Below are positions 45,270-56,025 of a stretch of 64,000 bases of DNA, piece by piece. A program made the position numbers and the translations under genes. The stretch's first letter is position 1, and each line of letters starts with the position of its first letter. The notes under the pieces are model-generated. The model saw only the letters and a program-made list of their open reading frames with translations, searched no databases and was not told the origin of the DNA. The stretch comes from Alphaproteobacteria bacterium (GTDB lineage: Bacteria > Pseudomonadota > Alphaproteobacteria > Rhodospirillales > Rhodospirillaceae), in the NCBI GenBank assembly GCA_030604885.1, contig JAUVUZ010000005.1, forward strand, positions 102,488 to 166,487. Reading direction: 5' to 3'.

Positions 45270-45717
45270 TTGTCGAAACCCCCATGCTGATCCTTCACAA
45301 GGTAGCGTGGATAACTCCCCAGGACAATCGGTGGACGGAATGTGGATAACCGCCCCCGTCGTCCCCAACCCGGGATTCGCTCCCCGCTGCCGGGGATTCC
45401 GCGCCCGCGGTTTTCCCGCCGCACCGCGCCCGCGCCGGATTGCGGGGAAGATGGGGACGGAATCGTCGCGCGCACGAGTTTTCCACCTTTTCCACATCCT
45501 GGGAACAGGTTCTGGGGTTCAAGTTTTTCAAGATGTTGCTACCTTTGTTCCGGAACCTGTCCACCGCCGACGGATCGGCCGCCCCGGCCCCCGGCGCGCC
45601 TGTGGACGAAACCGGGGACGAAAAAGGATCCCCAGGATTCCCCCCGCCAACCACTACCAATACCTTTTAATTTCAAGATTCATTGTTAGGTGTAGCAACG
45701 GGTATGCGGAGAGGACG
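45270..45717. other. Probable chromosomal replication origin (oriC)
   Basis: This 448-bp non-coding spacer between divergent ppsR and hemE contains DnaA-type 9-mers: TGTGGATAA (perfect, 45341-45349), CGTGGATAA (45306-45314), TTTTCCACA (45488-45496), plus weaker TTTTCCACC (45479-45487) and TGTGGACGA (45601-45609). Toward hemE the base composition turns AT-rich (45650-45700), as in an unwinding element, with another low-GC run at 45518-45550. Five GANTC sites are present. The hemE-adjacent origin is known in Caulobacter and Rickettsia. No reading frame in it looks genuine. Confidence 0.85.
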
Positions 45718-46776
45718 ATGTCGGTGACGGAAATCAATTCGCCGGCCGCGACGACACGATTGTCGGCGGCGTTTCGGGCACCGACGGCAGGGAGCCCGCC
45801 GATCTGGCTGATGCGCCAGGCGGGGCGCTACCTGCCCGAGTACCGCGCCACGCGGGCGGAGGCCGGGTCGTTCCTCGATCTGTGCTACAACCCCCGGCTG
45901 GCGGTTGAAGTGGCCTTGCAGCCGCTCCGGCGTTTCGACCTCGACGCCGCGATCCTGTTTTCCGACATCCTGGTGATCCCCGACGGCCTCGGCCAGCCGC
46001 TGCGCTTCGAGGAAGGCGTCGGCCCGGTGCTGATGCGCCTGGAGGACACCGCCGACGTCGCCCGGCTGTCGCTGGAGCGCATGCGCGCGCATCTCGAGCC
46101 GGTGTACGAGACCGTCTCCCGCCTGCGCGCCGAGTTGCCGCGCGCGGTGTCGCTGATCGGCTTTTCCGGCGCGCCGTGGACGGTCGCCACCTACATGCTG
46201 GAGGGGCGCGGCAGCCGCGAGTTCCATCTGGCGAAATACTGGGCCTACGCCCGGCCCGAGGACTTCCGGGTGCTGGTCGACCTCTTGGTGGAGGCGACGG
46301 TGTCGCATCTCTCGGCGCAGGTGGATGCGGGCGCCGACGTGCTCCAGCTGTTCGACACTTGGGCCGGGGTGTTCGACGACCGGGGCTTCGCCGCCTGGGT
46401 GGAAGATCCGATCCGCCGCATCGTCGCGCGGCTCAAGGCGCGGTATCCGCAGGTGCCGGTGATCGTGTTCGCGCGCGGCGCGGGCGCGCGGCTCGCCGGT
46501 CTGGCGCAGCGCCTCGGCGCCGACGGCCTCGGCCTCGACCCCACCGTGCCGCTCGCCTGGGCGCGCGAGACGGTGCAGCCGGAGACGACCGTCCAGGGCA
46601 ACCTGGACCCGGCGATCCTGCGCATCGGCGGCGAGGCGATGGAGCGCGCCATCGACGACATTCTCGCCGCCTGGCGCGGCGGCCGGTTCATTTTCAACCT
46701 CGGCCACGGCATTCTGCCCGACACCCCGCCGCAGCACGTGGCGGCGCTGGTGCGGCGGGTGCGGGGCGAGGCGTAG
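45718..46776 (+). CDS. hemE: Uroporphyrinogen decarboxylase
   Basis: This 352-residue enzyme converts uroporphyrinogen III to coproporphyrinogen III in heme synthesis. P-P-I-W-L-M-R-Q-A-G-R-Y-L-P-E-Y near the start, F-S-D-I-L-V-I-P, G-F-S-G-A-P-W-T and F-N-L-G-H-G-I-L-P are its signatures. The ATG at 45718 has a GGAGAGG site. It is the first gene to the right of the origin and leads hemE-hemH-hemJ. Confidence 0.97.
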   Translation: MSVTEINSPAATTRLSAAFRAPTAGSPPIWLMRQAGRYLPEYRATRAEAGSFLDLCYNPRLAVEVALQPLRRFDLDAAILFSDILVIPDGLGQPLRFEEGVGPVLMRLEDTADVARLSLERMRAHLEPVYETVSRLRAELPRAVSLIGFSGAPWTVATYMLEGRGSREFHLAKYWAYARPEDFRVLVDLLVEATVSHLSAQVDAGADVLQLFDTWAGVFDDRGFAAWVEDPIRRIVARLKARYPQVPVIVFARGAGARLAGLAQRLGADGLGLDPTVPLAWARETVQPETTVQGNLDPAILRIGGEAMERAIDDILAAWRGGRFIFNLGHGILPDTPPQHVAALVRRVRGEA

Positions 46777-46793
46777 GGGCGGAGACGGGGCGA

Positions 46794-47846
46794 ATGCAGC
46801 GAGTCGCGATCGTGTTGTTGAACCTTGGGGGGCCGGATTCCCTCGAGGCGGTGCCCCAGTTCCTGCGCAACCTGTTCGCCGATCCGGTGATTCTCGGCCT
46901 TCCGCAGCCCTTCCGCAGCCTGCTCGGCACCTACATCGCGTGGAAGCGCATCCCCTTCGCCAAGGAGAACTACGCGCTGATCGGCGGCGCCTCGCCGCTG
47001 CTCGCGCAGACCCGGGCGCAGGGGGAGGCGCTGGTGGCGCGACTCGCGCAGCGGCGGGACGACGTGTCCTTCCGCGCCTTCGTGGCGATGCGCTACTGGC
47101 ACCCGATGGCGCCCGAGGTGGCCGCCGAGGTCAAGGCCTGGAACCCGGACCGGGTGGTGATGCTGCCGCTCTATCCGCAGTATTCGCTCACCACCACCGG
47201 CTCCTCCCTCACCGACTGGCGCAAGGCGGCGAAGGCGGCGGGCCTCGATTGCCCGCACGCGACGATGTGCTGCTATCCCACCCAGCCGGGTTGGGTCGGC
47301 GCGGTGGCCGCGGGCGTGGAGGCGACCCTGGCGACCCTCGAAAACCCGGCCGCCTACCGCATCGTGTTCTCGGCCCACGGCCTGCCGCAGGCGGTGGTGG
47401 ACAAGGGCGACCCCTATCCCGCCCACGTGGAAGCGACGGTGGCGGCGGTGGTGGCGCAGCTGCACCGGCCGGATCTCGACTGGGTGATCTCGTACCAGAG
47501 CAAGGTGGGGCCGCAGACCTGGATCGGGCCGGACACCGAGCACGTGATCGTCGAGGCCGGGCGCGAGGGCCGGGCGCTGATCGTGGTGCCGATCGCGTTC
47601 GTCTCCGAGCATTCCGAGACCCTGGTGGAGCTGGACATCGACTACCGCAAACAGGCGGAGGCGGCGGGCGTGCCCGATTACATCCGCCTGCCGACGGTGC
47701 AGTGCGACCCGCTGTTCATCGGCGGCCTCGCCGACCTGGTGGAAGCCACGCTCGGCGTTTCCGCCGCCGAGCGCTGGGCCACCACCGGCGAGGGTTGCGC
47801 CCGCGCCTGCGCCTGCACCCCGGCGCAATGCGCCCTCGCCAAGTGA
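46794..47846 (+). CDS. hemH: Ferrochelatase
   Basis: This 350-residue enzyme inserts Fe2+ into protoporphyrin IX. The conserved features are L-L-N-L-G-G-P, F-V-A-M-R-Y-W-H-P, L-P-L-Y-P-Q-Y-S-x-T-T-T-G-S, F-S-A-H-G-L-P (catalytic His) and S-Y-Q-S-K-V-G-P. The C-terminal tail has four Cys spaced C-x3-C-x-C-x5-C, suggesting an iron-sulfur ligand as reported for some alphaproteobacterial ferrochelatases. It is 17 bp after hemE. Confidence 0.96.
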   Translation: MQRVAIVLLNLGGPDSLEAVPQFLRNLFADPVILGLPQPFRSLLGTYIAWKRIPFAKENYALIGGASPLLAQTRAQGEALVARLAQRRDDVSFRAFVAMRYWHPMAPEVAAEVKAWNPDRVVMLPLYPQYSLTTTGSSLTDWRKAAKAAGLDCPHATMCCYPTQPGWVGAVAAGVEATLATLENPAAYRIVFSAHGLPQAVVDKGDPYPAHVEATVAAVVAQLHRPDLDWVISYQSKVGPQTWIGPDTEHVIVEAGREGRALIVVPIAFVSEHSETLVELDIDYRKQAEAAGVPDYIRLPTVQCDPLFIGGLADLVEATLGVSAAERWATTGEGCARACACTPAQCALAK

Positions 47847-48280
47847 GTGCCTCCCCGATGCTCGATCTTAGCTACGACGCCTATGCCTGGATCCGGGTGC
47901 TGCACATCGCGGCGGTGACCGCGTGGATCGGCGGCCTGGTGGCGCTGAGCGAGGTGGCGGCCCTGCACGCGGCGGAGCCGGGCGGCGCTTGGGCGGCGCG
48001 GGAGCGGGCGCTGATGGCGCGGCTGGTGGTGCCCGCCTCGGGCCTGGCGCTGCTCTCGGGCGGCGCGCTGCTGCTCAATTACGGCGACATGACCGAGGGC
48101 TGGCTGCACGCCAAGCTTACCGCCGTGCTGCTGCTGCTGGTCTACCAGACCTATCTCGCGCGCGCGGTGCGCCGCCTCGGAGAAGCGGCGCAACCGGTGC
48201 GTTCCTTCGGGCGCTTGAAGGTGTTTCCAATCGCCCTATTTATCGGTATAGTCGCGTTGGTGATCGTCCGGCCATTCTAG
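47843..48280 (+). CDS. hemJ: HemJ family protoporphyrinogen oxidase (membrane)
   Basis: This 145-residue protein has four hydrophobic helices. W-I-R-V-L-H-I-A-A-V-T-A-W-I-G-G-L near the start supplies the conserved His, G-W-L-H-A-K-L the conserved Lys, and V-A-L-V-I-V-R-P-F the typical HemJ end. It oxidises protoporphyrinogen IX, the step between HemE/coproporphyrinogen oxidation and HemH, which fits the operon. The start may be the GTG overlapping the hemH stop (used here) or the ATG at 47858. Confidence 0.85.
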   Translation: MSASPMLDLSYDAYAWIRVLHIAAVTAWIGGLVALSEVAALHAAEPGGAWAARERALMARLVVPASGLALLSGGALLLNYGDMTEGWLHAKLTAVLLLLVYQTYLARAVRRLGEAAQPVRSFGRLKVFPIALFIGIVALVIVRPF

Positions 48281-48483
48281 GATCGTCGTGGGTTGACTTC
48301 CCGCGGGCGATTGGGTAAACGACCCCCCGGTGCGGCGTGTGGTCGGCGGACCCGCCGAACATTTCCTGCGTTTCTCCCTCTCGTTGTCCTTTGCGCGAAT
48401 GCTCGCGTCGATTCGGACGAGAGGATCCCAAAATTCTCCCAATACGTCGTCTCGGCTGCGTGCAAAAGCCATCAGGGGTCTCG

Positions 48484-49743
48484 ATGCACCTACAGGAACT
48501 GAAGGGCAAATCGCCGGCGGAATTGCTGGACTTTGCCGAAGGGCTGAAGATCGAAAACGCGTCCACCCTGCGCAAGCAGGACATGATGTTCGCGATCCTC
48601 AAACAGTTGGCGGAAAACGACACCGCGATCTATGGCGACGGCGTCCTCGAAATCCTTCAGGACGGATTCGGCTTTCTCCGCTCGCCCGAGGCCAACTACC
48701 TTCCCGGCCCCGACGACATCTACGTCTCCCCCTCGCAGGTGCGGCGCTTCGGCCTGCGCACCGGCGACACGGTGGAGGGCGAGATTCGCGCGCCGAAGGA
48801 AGGCGAGCGCTACTTCGCGCTGCTCAAGGTGAACACCATCAACTTCGCCGAGCCGGACGCGGTGCGCCATCGCATCAACTTCGACAACCTCACGCCGCTC
48901 TATCCGGACCGGCGCCTGAAGCTCGAAATCGAGAATCCGGCGAAGACCAAGGAATACACCACCCGGGTCATCGACCTGATCGCGCCGCTCGGCATGGGCC
49001 AGCGCGCGCTGATCGTGGCGCCGCCGCGCACCGGCAAGACCGTGATGCTGCAGAACATCGCCCACGCGATCGCGCAGAACCATCCGGATGTCTACCTGAT
49101 CGTGCTGCTGATCGACGAGCGGCCCGAGGAAGTCACCGACATGGCCCGCTCGGTGAAGGGCGAGGTGGTTTCCTCCACCTTCGACGAACCGGCGGCGCGC
49201 CACGTCCAGGTGGCGGAAATGGTGATCGAAAAGGCCAAGCGCCTGGTGGAGCACAAGCGCGACGTGGTGATCCTGCTGGATTCCATCACCCGTCTGGCGC
49301 GCGCCTACAACACCGTGGTGCCGAGCTCGGGCAAGGTGCTGACCGGCGGCGTGGACGCCAACGCGCTGCAACGGCCGAAGCGGTTCTTCGGCGCCGCCCG
49401 CAACATCGAGGAGGGCGGCTCCCTCACCATCATCGCCACCGCGCTGATCGACACCGGCTCGCGCATGGACGAAGTGATTTTCGAAGAGTTCAAGGGCACC
49501 GGCAATTCGGAAATCATCCTCGACCGCAAGCTCTCCGACAAGCGTACCTTCCCGGCCATCGACATCACCCGCTCCGGCACCCGCAAGGAAGAGCTGCTGG
49601 TGGAGCGCACCACGCTGCAAAAGATGTGGGTGCTGCGCCGCGTGCTGATGCCCATGGGCGTGACCGACGCCATGGAGTTCCTGATCGACAAACTGCGCCT
49701 GTCGAAGAACAACCACGACTTCTTCGACTCGATGAACAGCTGA
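48484..49743 (+). CDS. rho: Transcription termination factor Rho
   Basis: This 419-residue hexameric RNA helicase starts M-H-L-Q-E-L-K, with an RNA-binding cold-shock-like domain ([15 protein letters not shown]), Walker A P-P-R-T-G-K-T (about 180), Walker [15 protein letters not shown] and the Q/R-loop region. The ATG at 48484 follows AGGGG. The 203 bp after hemJ form its leader. It precedes mnmE in the origin-proximal cluster. Confidence 0.98.
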   Translation: MHLQELKGKSPAELLDFAEGLKIENASTLRKQDMMFAILKQLAENDTAIYGDGVLEILQDGFGFLRSPEANYLPGPDDIYVSPSQVRRFGLRTGDTVEGEIRAPKEGERYFALLKVNTINFAEPDAVRHRINFDNLTPLYPDRRLKLEIENPAKTKEYTTRVIDLIAPLGMGQRALIVAPPRTGKTVMLQNIAHAIAQNHPDVYLIVLLIDERPEEVTDMARSVKGEVVSSTFDEPAARHVQVAEMVIEKAKRLVEHKRDVVILLDSITRLARAYNTVVPSSGKVLTGGVDANALQRPKRFFGAARNIEEGGSLTIIATALIDTGSRMDEVIFEEFKGTGNSEIILDRKLSDKRTFPAIDITRSGTRKEELLVERTTLQKMWVLRRVLMPMGVTDAMEFLIDKLRLSKNNHDFFDSMNS

Positions 49744-49756
49744 TCGCTCGGTTGCG

Positions 49757-49780
49757 AACGGGGGCTTCGGCCCCCGTTTT
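49757..49780 (+). terminator. rho gene terminator
   Basis: AACGGGGGC pairs with GCCCCCGTT around TTCG, followed by TT. It lies 14 bp after the rho stop and abuts the end of the convergent ogt. Confidence 0.85.
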
Positions 49781-50241
49781 CAATGGAACGCGGCGCCTTC
49801 GAGCCGCAGCAGCAGGGCCTTGGTGTCCGGCCCGCCGAGGCCCGAATAGTTGCCCAGCCGCCGCCCGGCGCCGAGGATGCGGTGGCAGGGGATGAGGATG
49901 GGGATCGGGTTGGCGCCGCACGCGCCGCCCACCGCCCGCGACCCGGAGCCGAGCGCCCGGGCGACGTCGCCGTAGCCCAGGGTCTCGCCGTAGGGGATGG
50001 CGCACATCGCGTCCCACACCCGCTTCTGAAAGGCGGTGCCGCCGGGGGCCAGGGGCAGGGCGAAGCTGCGACGCTCGCCCGCGAAATATTCCGCCAGCTG
50101 GCGCGCGGCTTCGGCCAGCACCGGTGGCGGGTCGCCGGTCTCCAGGCCCTTGCCCCAGTCCAGCGACACGATGGCGCCGTCGGCGGCGAACAGGGTGAGG
50201 GGGCCGAGCGGCGAGGGGACGACGAGGCTGCCGAAGCTCAT
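49780..50241 (-). CDS. ogt: Methylated-DNA-protein cysteine methyltransferase
   Basis: This 153-residue suicide repair protein takes the methyl group from O6-methylguanine. The acceptor Cys is in I-P-C-H-R-I-L (about 120), the HTH residues lie in T-A-F-Q-K-R-V-W-D-A, and A-V-G-G-A-C-G-A-N-P-I-P-I precedes the active site. It is short, Ogt-like, without an Ada domain. The ATG at 50241 has a GGGAGT site. It sits between rho and mnmE, opposite to both. Confidence 0.93.
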   Translation of the reverse strand: MSFGSLVVPSPLGPLTLFAADGAIVSLDWGKGLETGDPPPVLAEAARQLAEYFAGERRSFALPLAPGGTAFQKRVWDAMCAIPYGETLGYGDVARALGSGSRAVGGACGANPIPILIPCHRILGAGRRLGNYSGLGGPDTKALLLRLEGAAFH

Positions 50242-50308
50242 GACGGATACTCCCGAAAAATTGCTCCGCCAGTGTGCGTGTGCTAGACGTGCGTGTCGAG
50301 TGTTCCGA

Positions 50309-50324
50309 TGTTTCACGTGAAACA
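50309..50324. promoter_or_regulatory. parS site 2 (ParB-binding palindrome)
   Basis: TGTTTCACGTGAAACA is a perfect parS consensus, located 18 bp before the mnmE start and about 4.6 kb right of the origin region. Confidence 0.93.
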
Positions 50325-50342
50325 CAGCCGAAACGAGGCTTG

Positions 50343-51679
50343 ATGTCCCACACGATTTTCGCTCCCGCAACCGCCCCCGGCCGCGCCGGGGTGGCGGTGG
50401 TGCGGATCTCCGGACCGCAGGCTCTGGCCGCCCTCGCCGCCGTTTCGGGCCGCGCCGATTGGCAGCCGCGCCGCATGGAGTTCGTGCGCTTCGTCGACCC
50501 GGCGACCGGCGAGGCGGTCGACCGGGGCCTGGGCGTGGCGTTCCCCGGCCCGGCGAGCTTCACCGGGGAAGACGTGGCGGAGCTGCACGTACACGGCGCC
50601 TCCGCGGTGCTCGCCCGCCTCACCGCCGCCCTCGGCGCGATGCCCGGGCTGCGCTGGGCCGAGCCGGGCGAGTTCACCCGCCGCGCCTTCGACAACGGCA
50701 AGATGGACCTCACCGCCGCCGAAGGGCTGGCGGACCTGATCGCGGCGGAAACCGAATCGCAGCGGCGTCAAGCATTGCGGCAGATGGACGGTGCGCTGGC
50801 CGCGCGGCTCGAAGGCCTGCGCACCCGGGCGATCGCGGCACTGGCGTTCGTCGAGGCGGTGATCGATTTCCCCGACGAGGAATTGCCCGACGACACCCTC
50901 GCGCGCGGCGTCGGACTGATTCGCGACCTGCGGGCGGAGGTGGCGGCGCTCGCCGACACCGCCCGGCTCGGCGCGCGGGTGCGGCGGGGTGCGGCGGTGG
51001 CGGTGGTGGGCGCGCCCAACGCGGGCAAGTCGAGCCTGGTCAACCGCCTCGCCGGATGGGAGGTGGCGATCGTCTCGCCCGAGGCGGGCACGACGCGGGA
51101 TCGGGTGAGCGTCGAGATGGCGCTCGGCGGTCAGGCATTCACCGTCACCGACACCGCCGGACTGCGCGCCGCCGCGGGTGCGGTGGAGGCGGAGGGCATC
51201 CGCCGCGCCGAGCGGGCGGTGGCGGAGGCGGACGTGCGGATCGCGGTGTTCGCCGCCGATCTCTGGCCCGCCGCCGATGACCCCACGTGGCGTTGGGTTG
51301 ACAGGGACACGCTGGTTGTGGTCAACAAATCCGATCTCGGGCGCGCCGACGCGCCCGCGCCCTCGGGAATGCCGGAGCCGGTGCGGGTCTCCGCCGCCAC
51401 CGGCGCGGGGATGGACGACTTGATCGCGGCGCTGCGGCGGAAGCTCGACGCCGCATCGGCCGACGCGGCCGGGGAGGGCGCGCCGCTGACGCGGGAGCGC
51501 CACCGCGCCCTGGCGGAGGAGGCGCTCGCCGCCCTCGACCGGGCATTGGCGGCTCCGGGGCTGGAGCTTCAGGCGGAGGACCTGCGCCTCGCGGCGCGGG
51601 CGCTGGGGCGGATGACCGGGCGCATCGACGTCGAGGATGTCCTCGACCGGATTTTCAGCGAGTTCTGTATCGGGAAGTA

Positions 51680-51680
<1 letters not shown>
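50343..51680 (+). CDS. mnmE: tRNA modification GTPase MnmE
   Basis: This 445-residue GTPase works with MnmG to add cm5/cmnm5 groups at tRNA wobble uridine. The N-terminal folate-binding domain starts [14 protein letters not shown]. The G domain has G-A-P-N-A-G-K-S-S (about 223), D-T-A-G-L and N-K-S-D. The terminal F-C-I-G-K holds the conserved Cys. The ATG at 50343 follows GAGG. The neighbours mnmG, rsmG, parA and parB are the classic origin cluster. Confidence 0.97.
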
Positions 51681-53542
<1,862 letters not shown>

Positions 53543-53560
53543 GCGGCGGGATTGGGGGAT

Positions 53561-53576
53561 TGTTTCACGTGAAACA
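53561..53576. promoter_or_regulatory. parS site 3 (ParB-binding palindrome)
   Basis: TGTTTCACGTGAAACA is a perfect parS consensus. Its central GTG (53569) is the start codon of rsmG. It lies about 1.4 kb upstream of parB. Confidence 0.93.
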
Positions 53577-54192
53577 CGATATCGTCGAGCGGGCGCTCGC
53601 CCTCGACCCGCGCTTCGGCGTCGACGCCGCCGTGGCCGAGCGCCTCGGCCGGTTCGCGGCGCATCTCGAAAAATGGCAGAAGGCGATCAACCTCGTCGGG
53701 CCGAAGACCCTGCCGCAGCTGTGGGAGCGCCACGTCCTCGATTCGCTCCAACTCGTGCCGCTGATCCCCGAGGGTACCAAGACCATCGTCGACATCGGCT
53801 CGGGCGCCGGGTTCCCCGGCCTGATCCTCGCCCTGGTGGGGCGGTGGGACGTGCATCTGGTGGAATCGGACACCCGGAAATCGGTGTTTTTGCGCGACTC
53901 CGCCCGCCTGTGCGGCGTGCCGGTGACCGTTCATGCGAAGCGAATCGAGTCCCTCGACGCGCCCAAGGCCGACGTGATCACCGCCCGCGCCCTGGCGCCG
54001 GTGGCGGAACTCCTCGCCCTCACCGCCGGGATCCGCCAATCGGGCACGATTCACCTCTTCCCCAAAGGACGCGGCGCCCGGGCGGAATTGACGGACGCGG
54101 AAAAAACCTGGACACTCGCCGCCGAGACCGTACCCAGCCTCACCGACGCGGAGGCGGTCGTCCTGAAAATCTCCGAGGTTGTTCGCAAATGA
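53569..54192 (+). CDS. rsmG: 16S rRNA (guanine-527-N7) methyltransferase RsmG (GidB)
   Basis: This 207-residue SAM-dependent methyltransferase has the N-terminal helix V-A-E-R-L-G-R-F, N-L-V-G, and R-H-V-L-D-S-L. The SAM motif is I-V-D-I-G-S-G-A-G-F-P-G (about 79-90). The GTG at 53569 is chosen because the GGGGGA site is 9 bases upstream; a TTG at 53560 would leave no spacing. The start codon is inside parS site 3. Its end overlaps parA by ATGA. Confidence 0.96.
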   Translation: MKHDIVERALALDPRFGVDAAVAERLGRFAAHLEKWQKAINLVGPKTLPQLWERHVLDSLQLVPLIPEGTKTIVDIGSGAGFPGLILALVGRWDVHLVESDTRKSVFLRDSARLCGVPVTVHAKRIESLDAPKADVITARALAPVAELLALTAGIRQSGTIHLFPKGRGARAELTDAEKTWTLAAETVPSLTDAEAVVLKISEVVRK

Positions 54193-54995
54193 CGCAGGCA
54201 CCCTGGCTTCCGGCGCGGCCCCGCAGGATCATCGCCATCGCCAACCAGAAGGGCGGGGTGGGCAAGACCACCACCGCCATCAACCTCGCCACGGCGCTGG
54301 CGGCGGTAAACAAGACCGTCCTCCTCATCGATCTCGACCCCCAGGGCAACGCGTCCACCGGCCTCGGTATCGGCCACACGCGGCGCGGCAAGGGTTCGTA
54401 TCAGGTGCTCTCGGGCATGGTGCCGGCGCGCGAGGCGGTGCAGGAAACCGACATCCCCAACCTCGCGGTGATCCCGGCGGACATGCACTTGGCGGGCGCC
54501 GAGGTGGAGCTGGTGAGCGTGCCCGAGCGGGAATTCCGCCTGCGCGCCTCGCTCGACCTCGCCGACCTCGACTACGACTACGTGCTGATCGATTGCCCGC
54601 CGGCCCTCGGCTTCCTCACCTTGAACGCGCTGTGCGCCGCCCACGCGGTGATGGTGCCGCTGCAGTGCGAGTTCTTCGCCCTCGAAGGCATCTCGCACCT
54701 GATGAAGACCATCGAGCGGGTGAAGCGGGTGCTCAACCCGCGCCTCGACATCCAGGGCATCGTGCTCACCATGTTCGACAGCCGCAACAACCTCGCGGGA
54801 ATGGTCGCCGACGACGTGCGCGACTACTTCGGCGACAAGGTCTACAAGACCGTGATCCCGCGCAACGTGCGGATTTCCGAGGCGCCCTCCCATGGCAAGC
54901 CCGCGCTGCTCTACGACATGCGCTGCGCCGGGTCCCAAGCCTACATCCGCCTCGCCGGGGAAATCCTCAAACAGGAGCAGAGTGCCGCCGCATGA
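54189..54995 (+). CDS. parA: Chromosome partitioning ATPase ParA (Soj)
   Basis: This 268-residue P-loop ATPase drives movement of ParB-parS complexes. The deviant Walker A is N-Q-K-G-G-V-G-K-T-T-T (about 19-29), with D-L-D-P-Q-G-N-A-S-T-G and I-D-C-P-P-A-L-G-F-L-T. A short N-terminal extension precedes the ATPase. It overlaps rsmG and parB by ATGA at both ends, so the three are coupled. Confidence 0.97.
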   Translation: MTQAPWLPARPRRIIAIANQKGGVGKTTTAINLATALAAVNKTVLLIDLDPQGNASTGLGIGHTRRGKGSYQVLSGMVPAREAVQETDIPNLAVIPADMHLAGAEVELVSVPEREFRLRASLDLADLDYDYVLIDCPPALGFLTLNALCAAHAVMVPLQCEFFALEGISHLMKTIERVKRVLNPRLDIQGIVLTMFDSRNNLAGMVADDVRDYFGDKVYKTVIPRNVRISEAPSHGKPALLYDMRCAGSQAYIRLAGEILKQEQSAAA

Positions 54996-55852
54996 GCGAA
55001 GAACCGAAACGCCGCAATCTCGGCCGGGGCCTCTCGGCCCTCCTGGGCGACGATCCGCCGCCCGCCGAAACCCCCGCCGCACCCCAGCGCCTGCCGGTCT
55101 CGGCCCTCACGCCCAGCCCGTTCCAGCCGCGCCAGGTGTTCGACGAGGCGGCGCTCGACGAACTCGCGGCCTCGGTGGCCGAGCGCGGCGTGCTGCAGCC
55201 GCTGCTGGTGCGCCCGGCGCCGGGCATGAACGGCATCTACGAAATCATCGCGGGCGAACGCCGCTGGCGCGCCGCCCAGCGCGCCCAGGTCCACGACGTG
55301 CCGGTGATGGTGCGCGAGATGGAGGACCGCGAGGTCGCCGAGGTCGCGCTGGTCGAAAACCTCCAGCGCCAGGACCTCAACGCCCTCGAAGAGGCGGACG
55401 GCTACCGCCGCCTCCAGGAGGAATTCCACCACACCCAGGAAGACCTCGCCCGCGCCGTCGGCAAAAGCCGCAGCCATGTCGCCAACACCCTGCGCCTGCT
55501 CGCCCTGCCCGAGCCGGTCAAGGACATGGTGCAGACCGGCGGCCTCTCCGCCGGGCACGCCCGCGCCCTCCTCGGCCACCCCCGCGCCGTCGAACTCGCC
55601 CGCGAAATCCTCGACAAGGGCCTCAACGTCCGCCAGACCGAACGCCTCGCCAAATCCCAACCGAAATCCGCCGCCGCCCGCGCCCCCAAACCCAAGGACG
55701 CCGACTGCGCCGCCCTCGAACGGGACCTCACCACCCTCCTCGGCCTCAAAGTCACCATCGACGTCGCAGGCTCCGGCGGCAAACTCTCAATCCAATACCA
55801 AAACCTCGAACAGCTCGACGACCTCCTCCAACGCCTCGGCCGCCCGGCGTGA
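54992..55852 (+). CDS. parB: Chromosome partitioning protein ParB (Spo0J)
   Basis: This 286-residue CTP-dependent DNA clamp loads at parS. The N-terminal R-R-N-L-G-R-G-L-S-A-L-L-G is the ParA-stimulating region. The CTP/parS motif is G-E-R-R-W-R-A-A (about 86), with E-N-L-Q-R-Q-D-L-N. The HTH has L-A-R-A-V-G-K-S-R-S-H-V-A-N. The C-terminal dimer region follows. Its binding sites are visible at 40470, 50309 and 53561. A type B repeat follows. Confidence 0.97.
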   Translation: MSEEPKRRNLGRGLSALLGDDPPPAETPAAPQRLPVSALTPSPFQPRQVFDEAALDELAASVAERGVLQPLLVRPAPGMNGIYEIIAGERRWRAAQRAQVHDVPVMVREMEDREVAEVALVENLQRQDLNALEEADGYRRLQEEFHHTQEDLARAVGKSRSHVANTLRLLALPEPVKDMVQTGGLSAGHARALLGHPRAVELAREILDKGLNVRQTERLAKSQPKSAAARAPKPKDADCAALERDLTTLLGLKVTIDVAGSGGKLSIQYQNLEQLDDLLQRLGRPA

Positions 55853-55854
55853 GG

Positions 55855-56025
55855 TCAGCCAGGGGCGTTGCCCCTGGACCCCACCAAGGGCCGTGGGCCC
55901 TTGGATCCCGTCACTGTGGCTAGGCGCGATGGGGGCGTTCGCCCCCGTCGCGCCTAGCCATAATCATGGGGTCGAGGGGTCCGTGACCCCTCGTGGGGGT
56001 GCCGGGGGCAACGCCCCTGGCTAGC
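55855..56025. repeat. Palindromic mosaic repeat, type B, between parB and holA
   Basis: Two inward-facing modules (AGCCAGGGGCGTTGCCCC at the left and, inverted, at the right) flank a central palindrome of about 21 bp with one mismatch (55917-55960) around GGGGGCGTTCGCCCCC. Further palindromes are CCAAGGGCCGTGGGCCCTTGG-like and GAGGGGTCCGTGACCCCTC. The right edge contains the holA stop. The left half matches the right part of 6937-7125 inverted. Confidence 0.78.

Noticed and set aside
45601..45609. TGTGGACGA as an additional strong DnaA box
   Set aside because: Differs from the consensus at two positions; counted as weak only.
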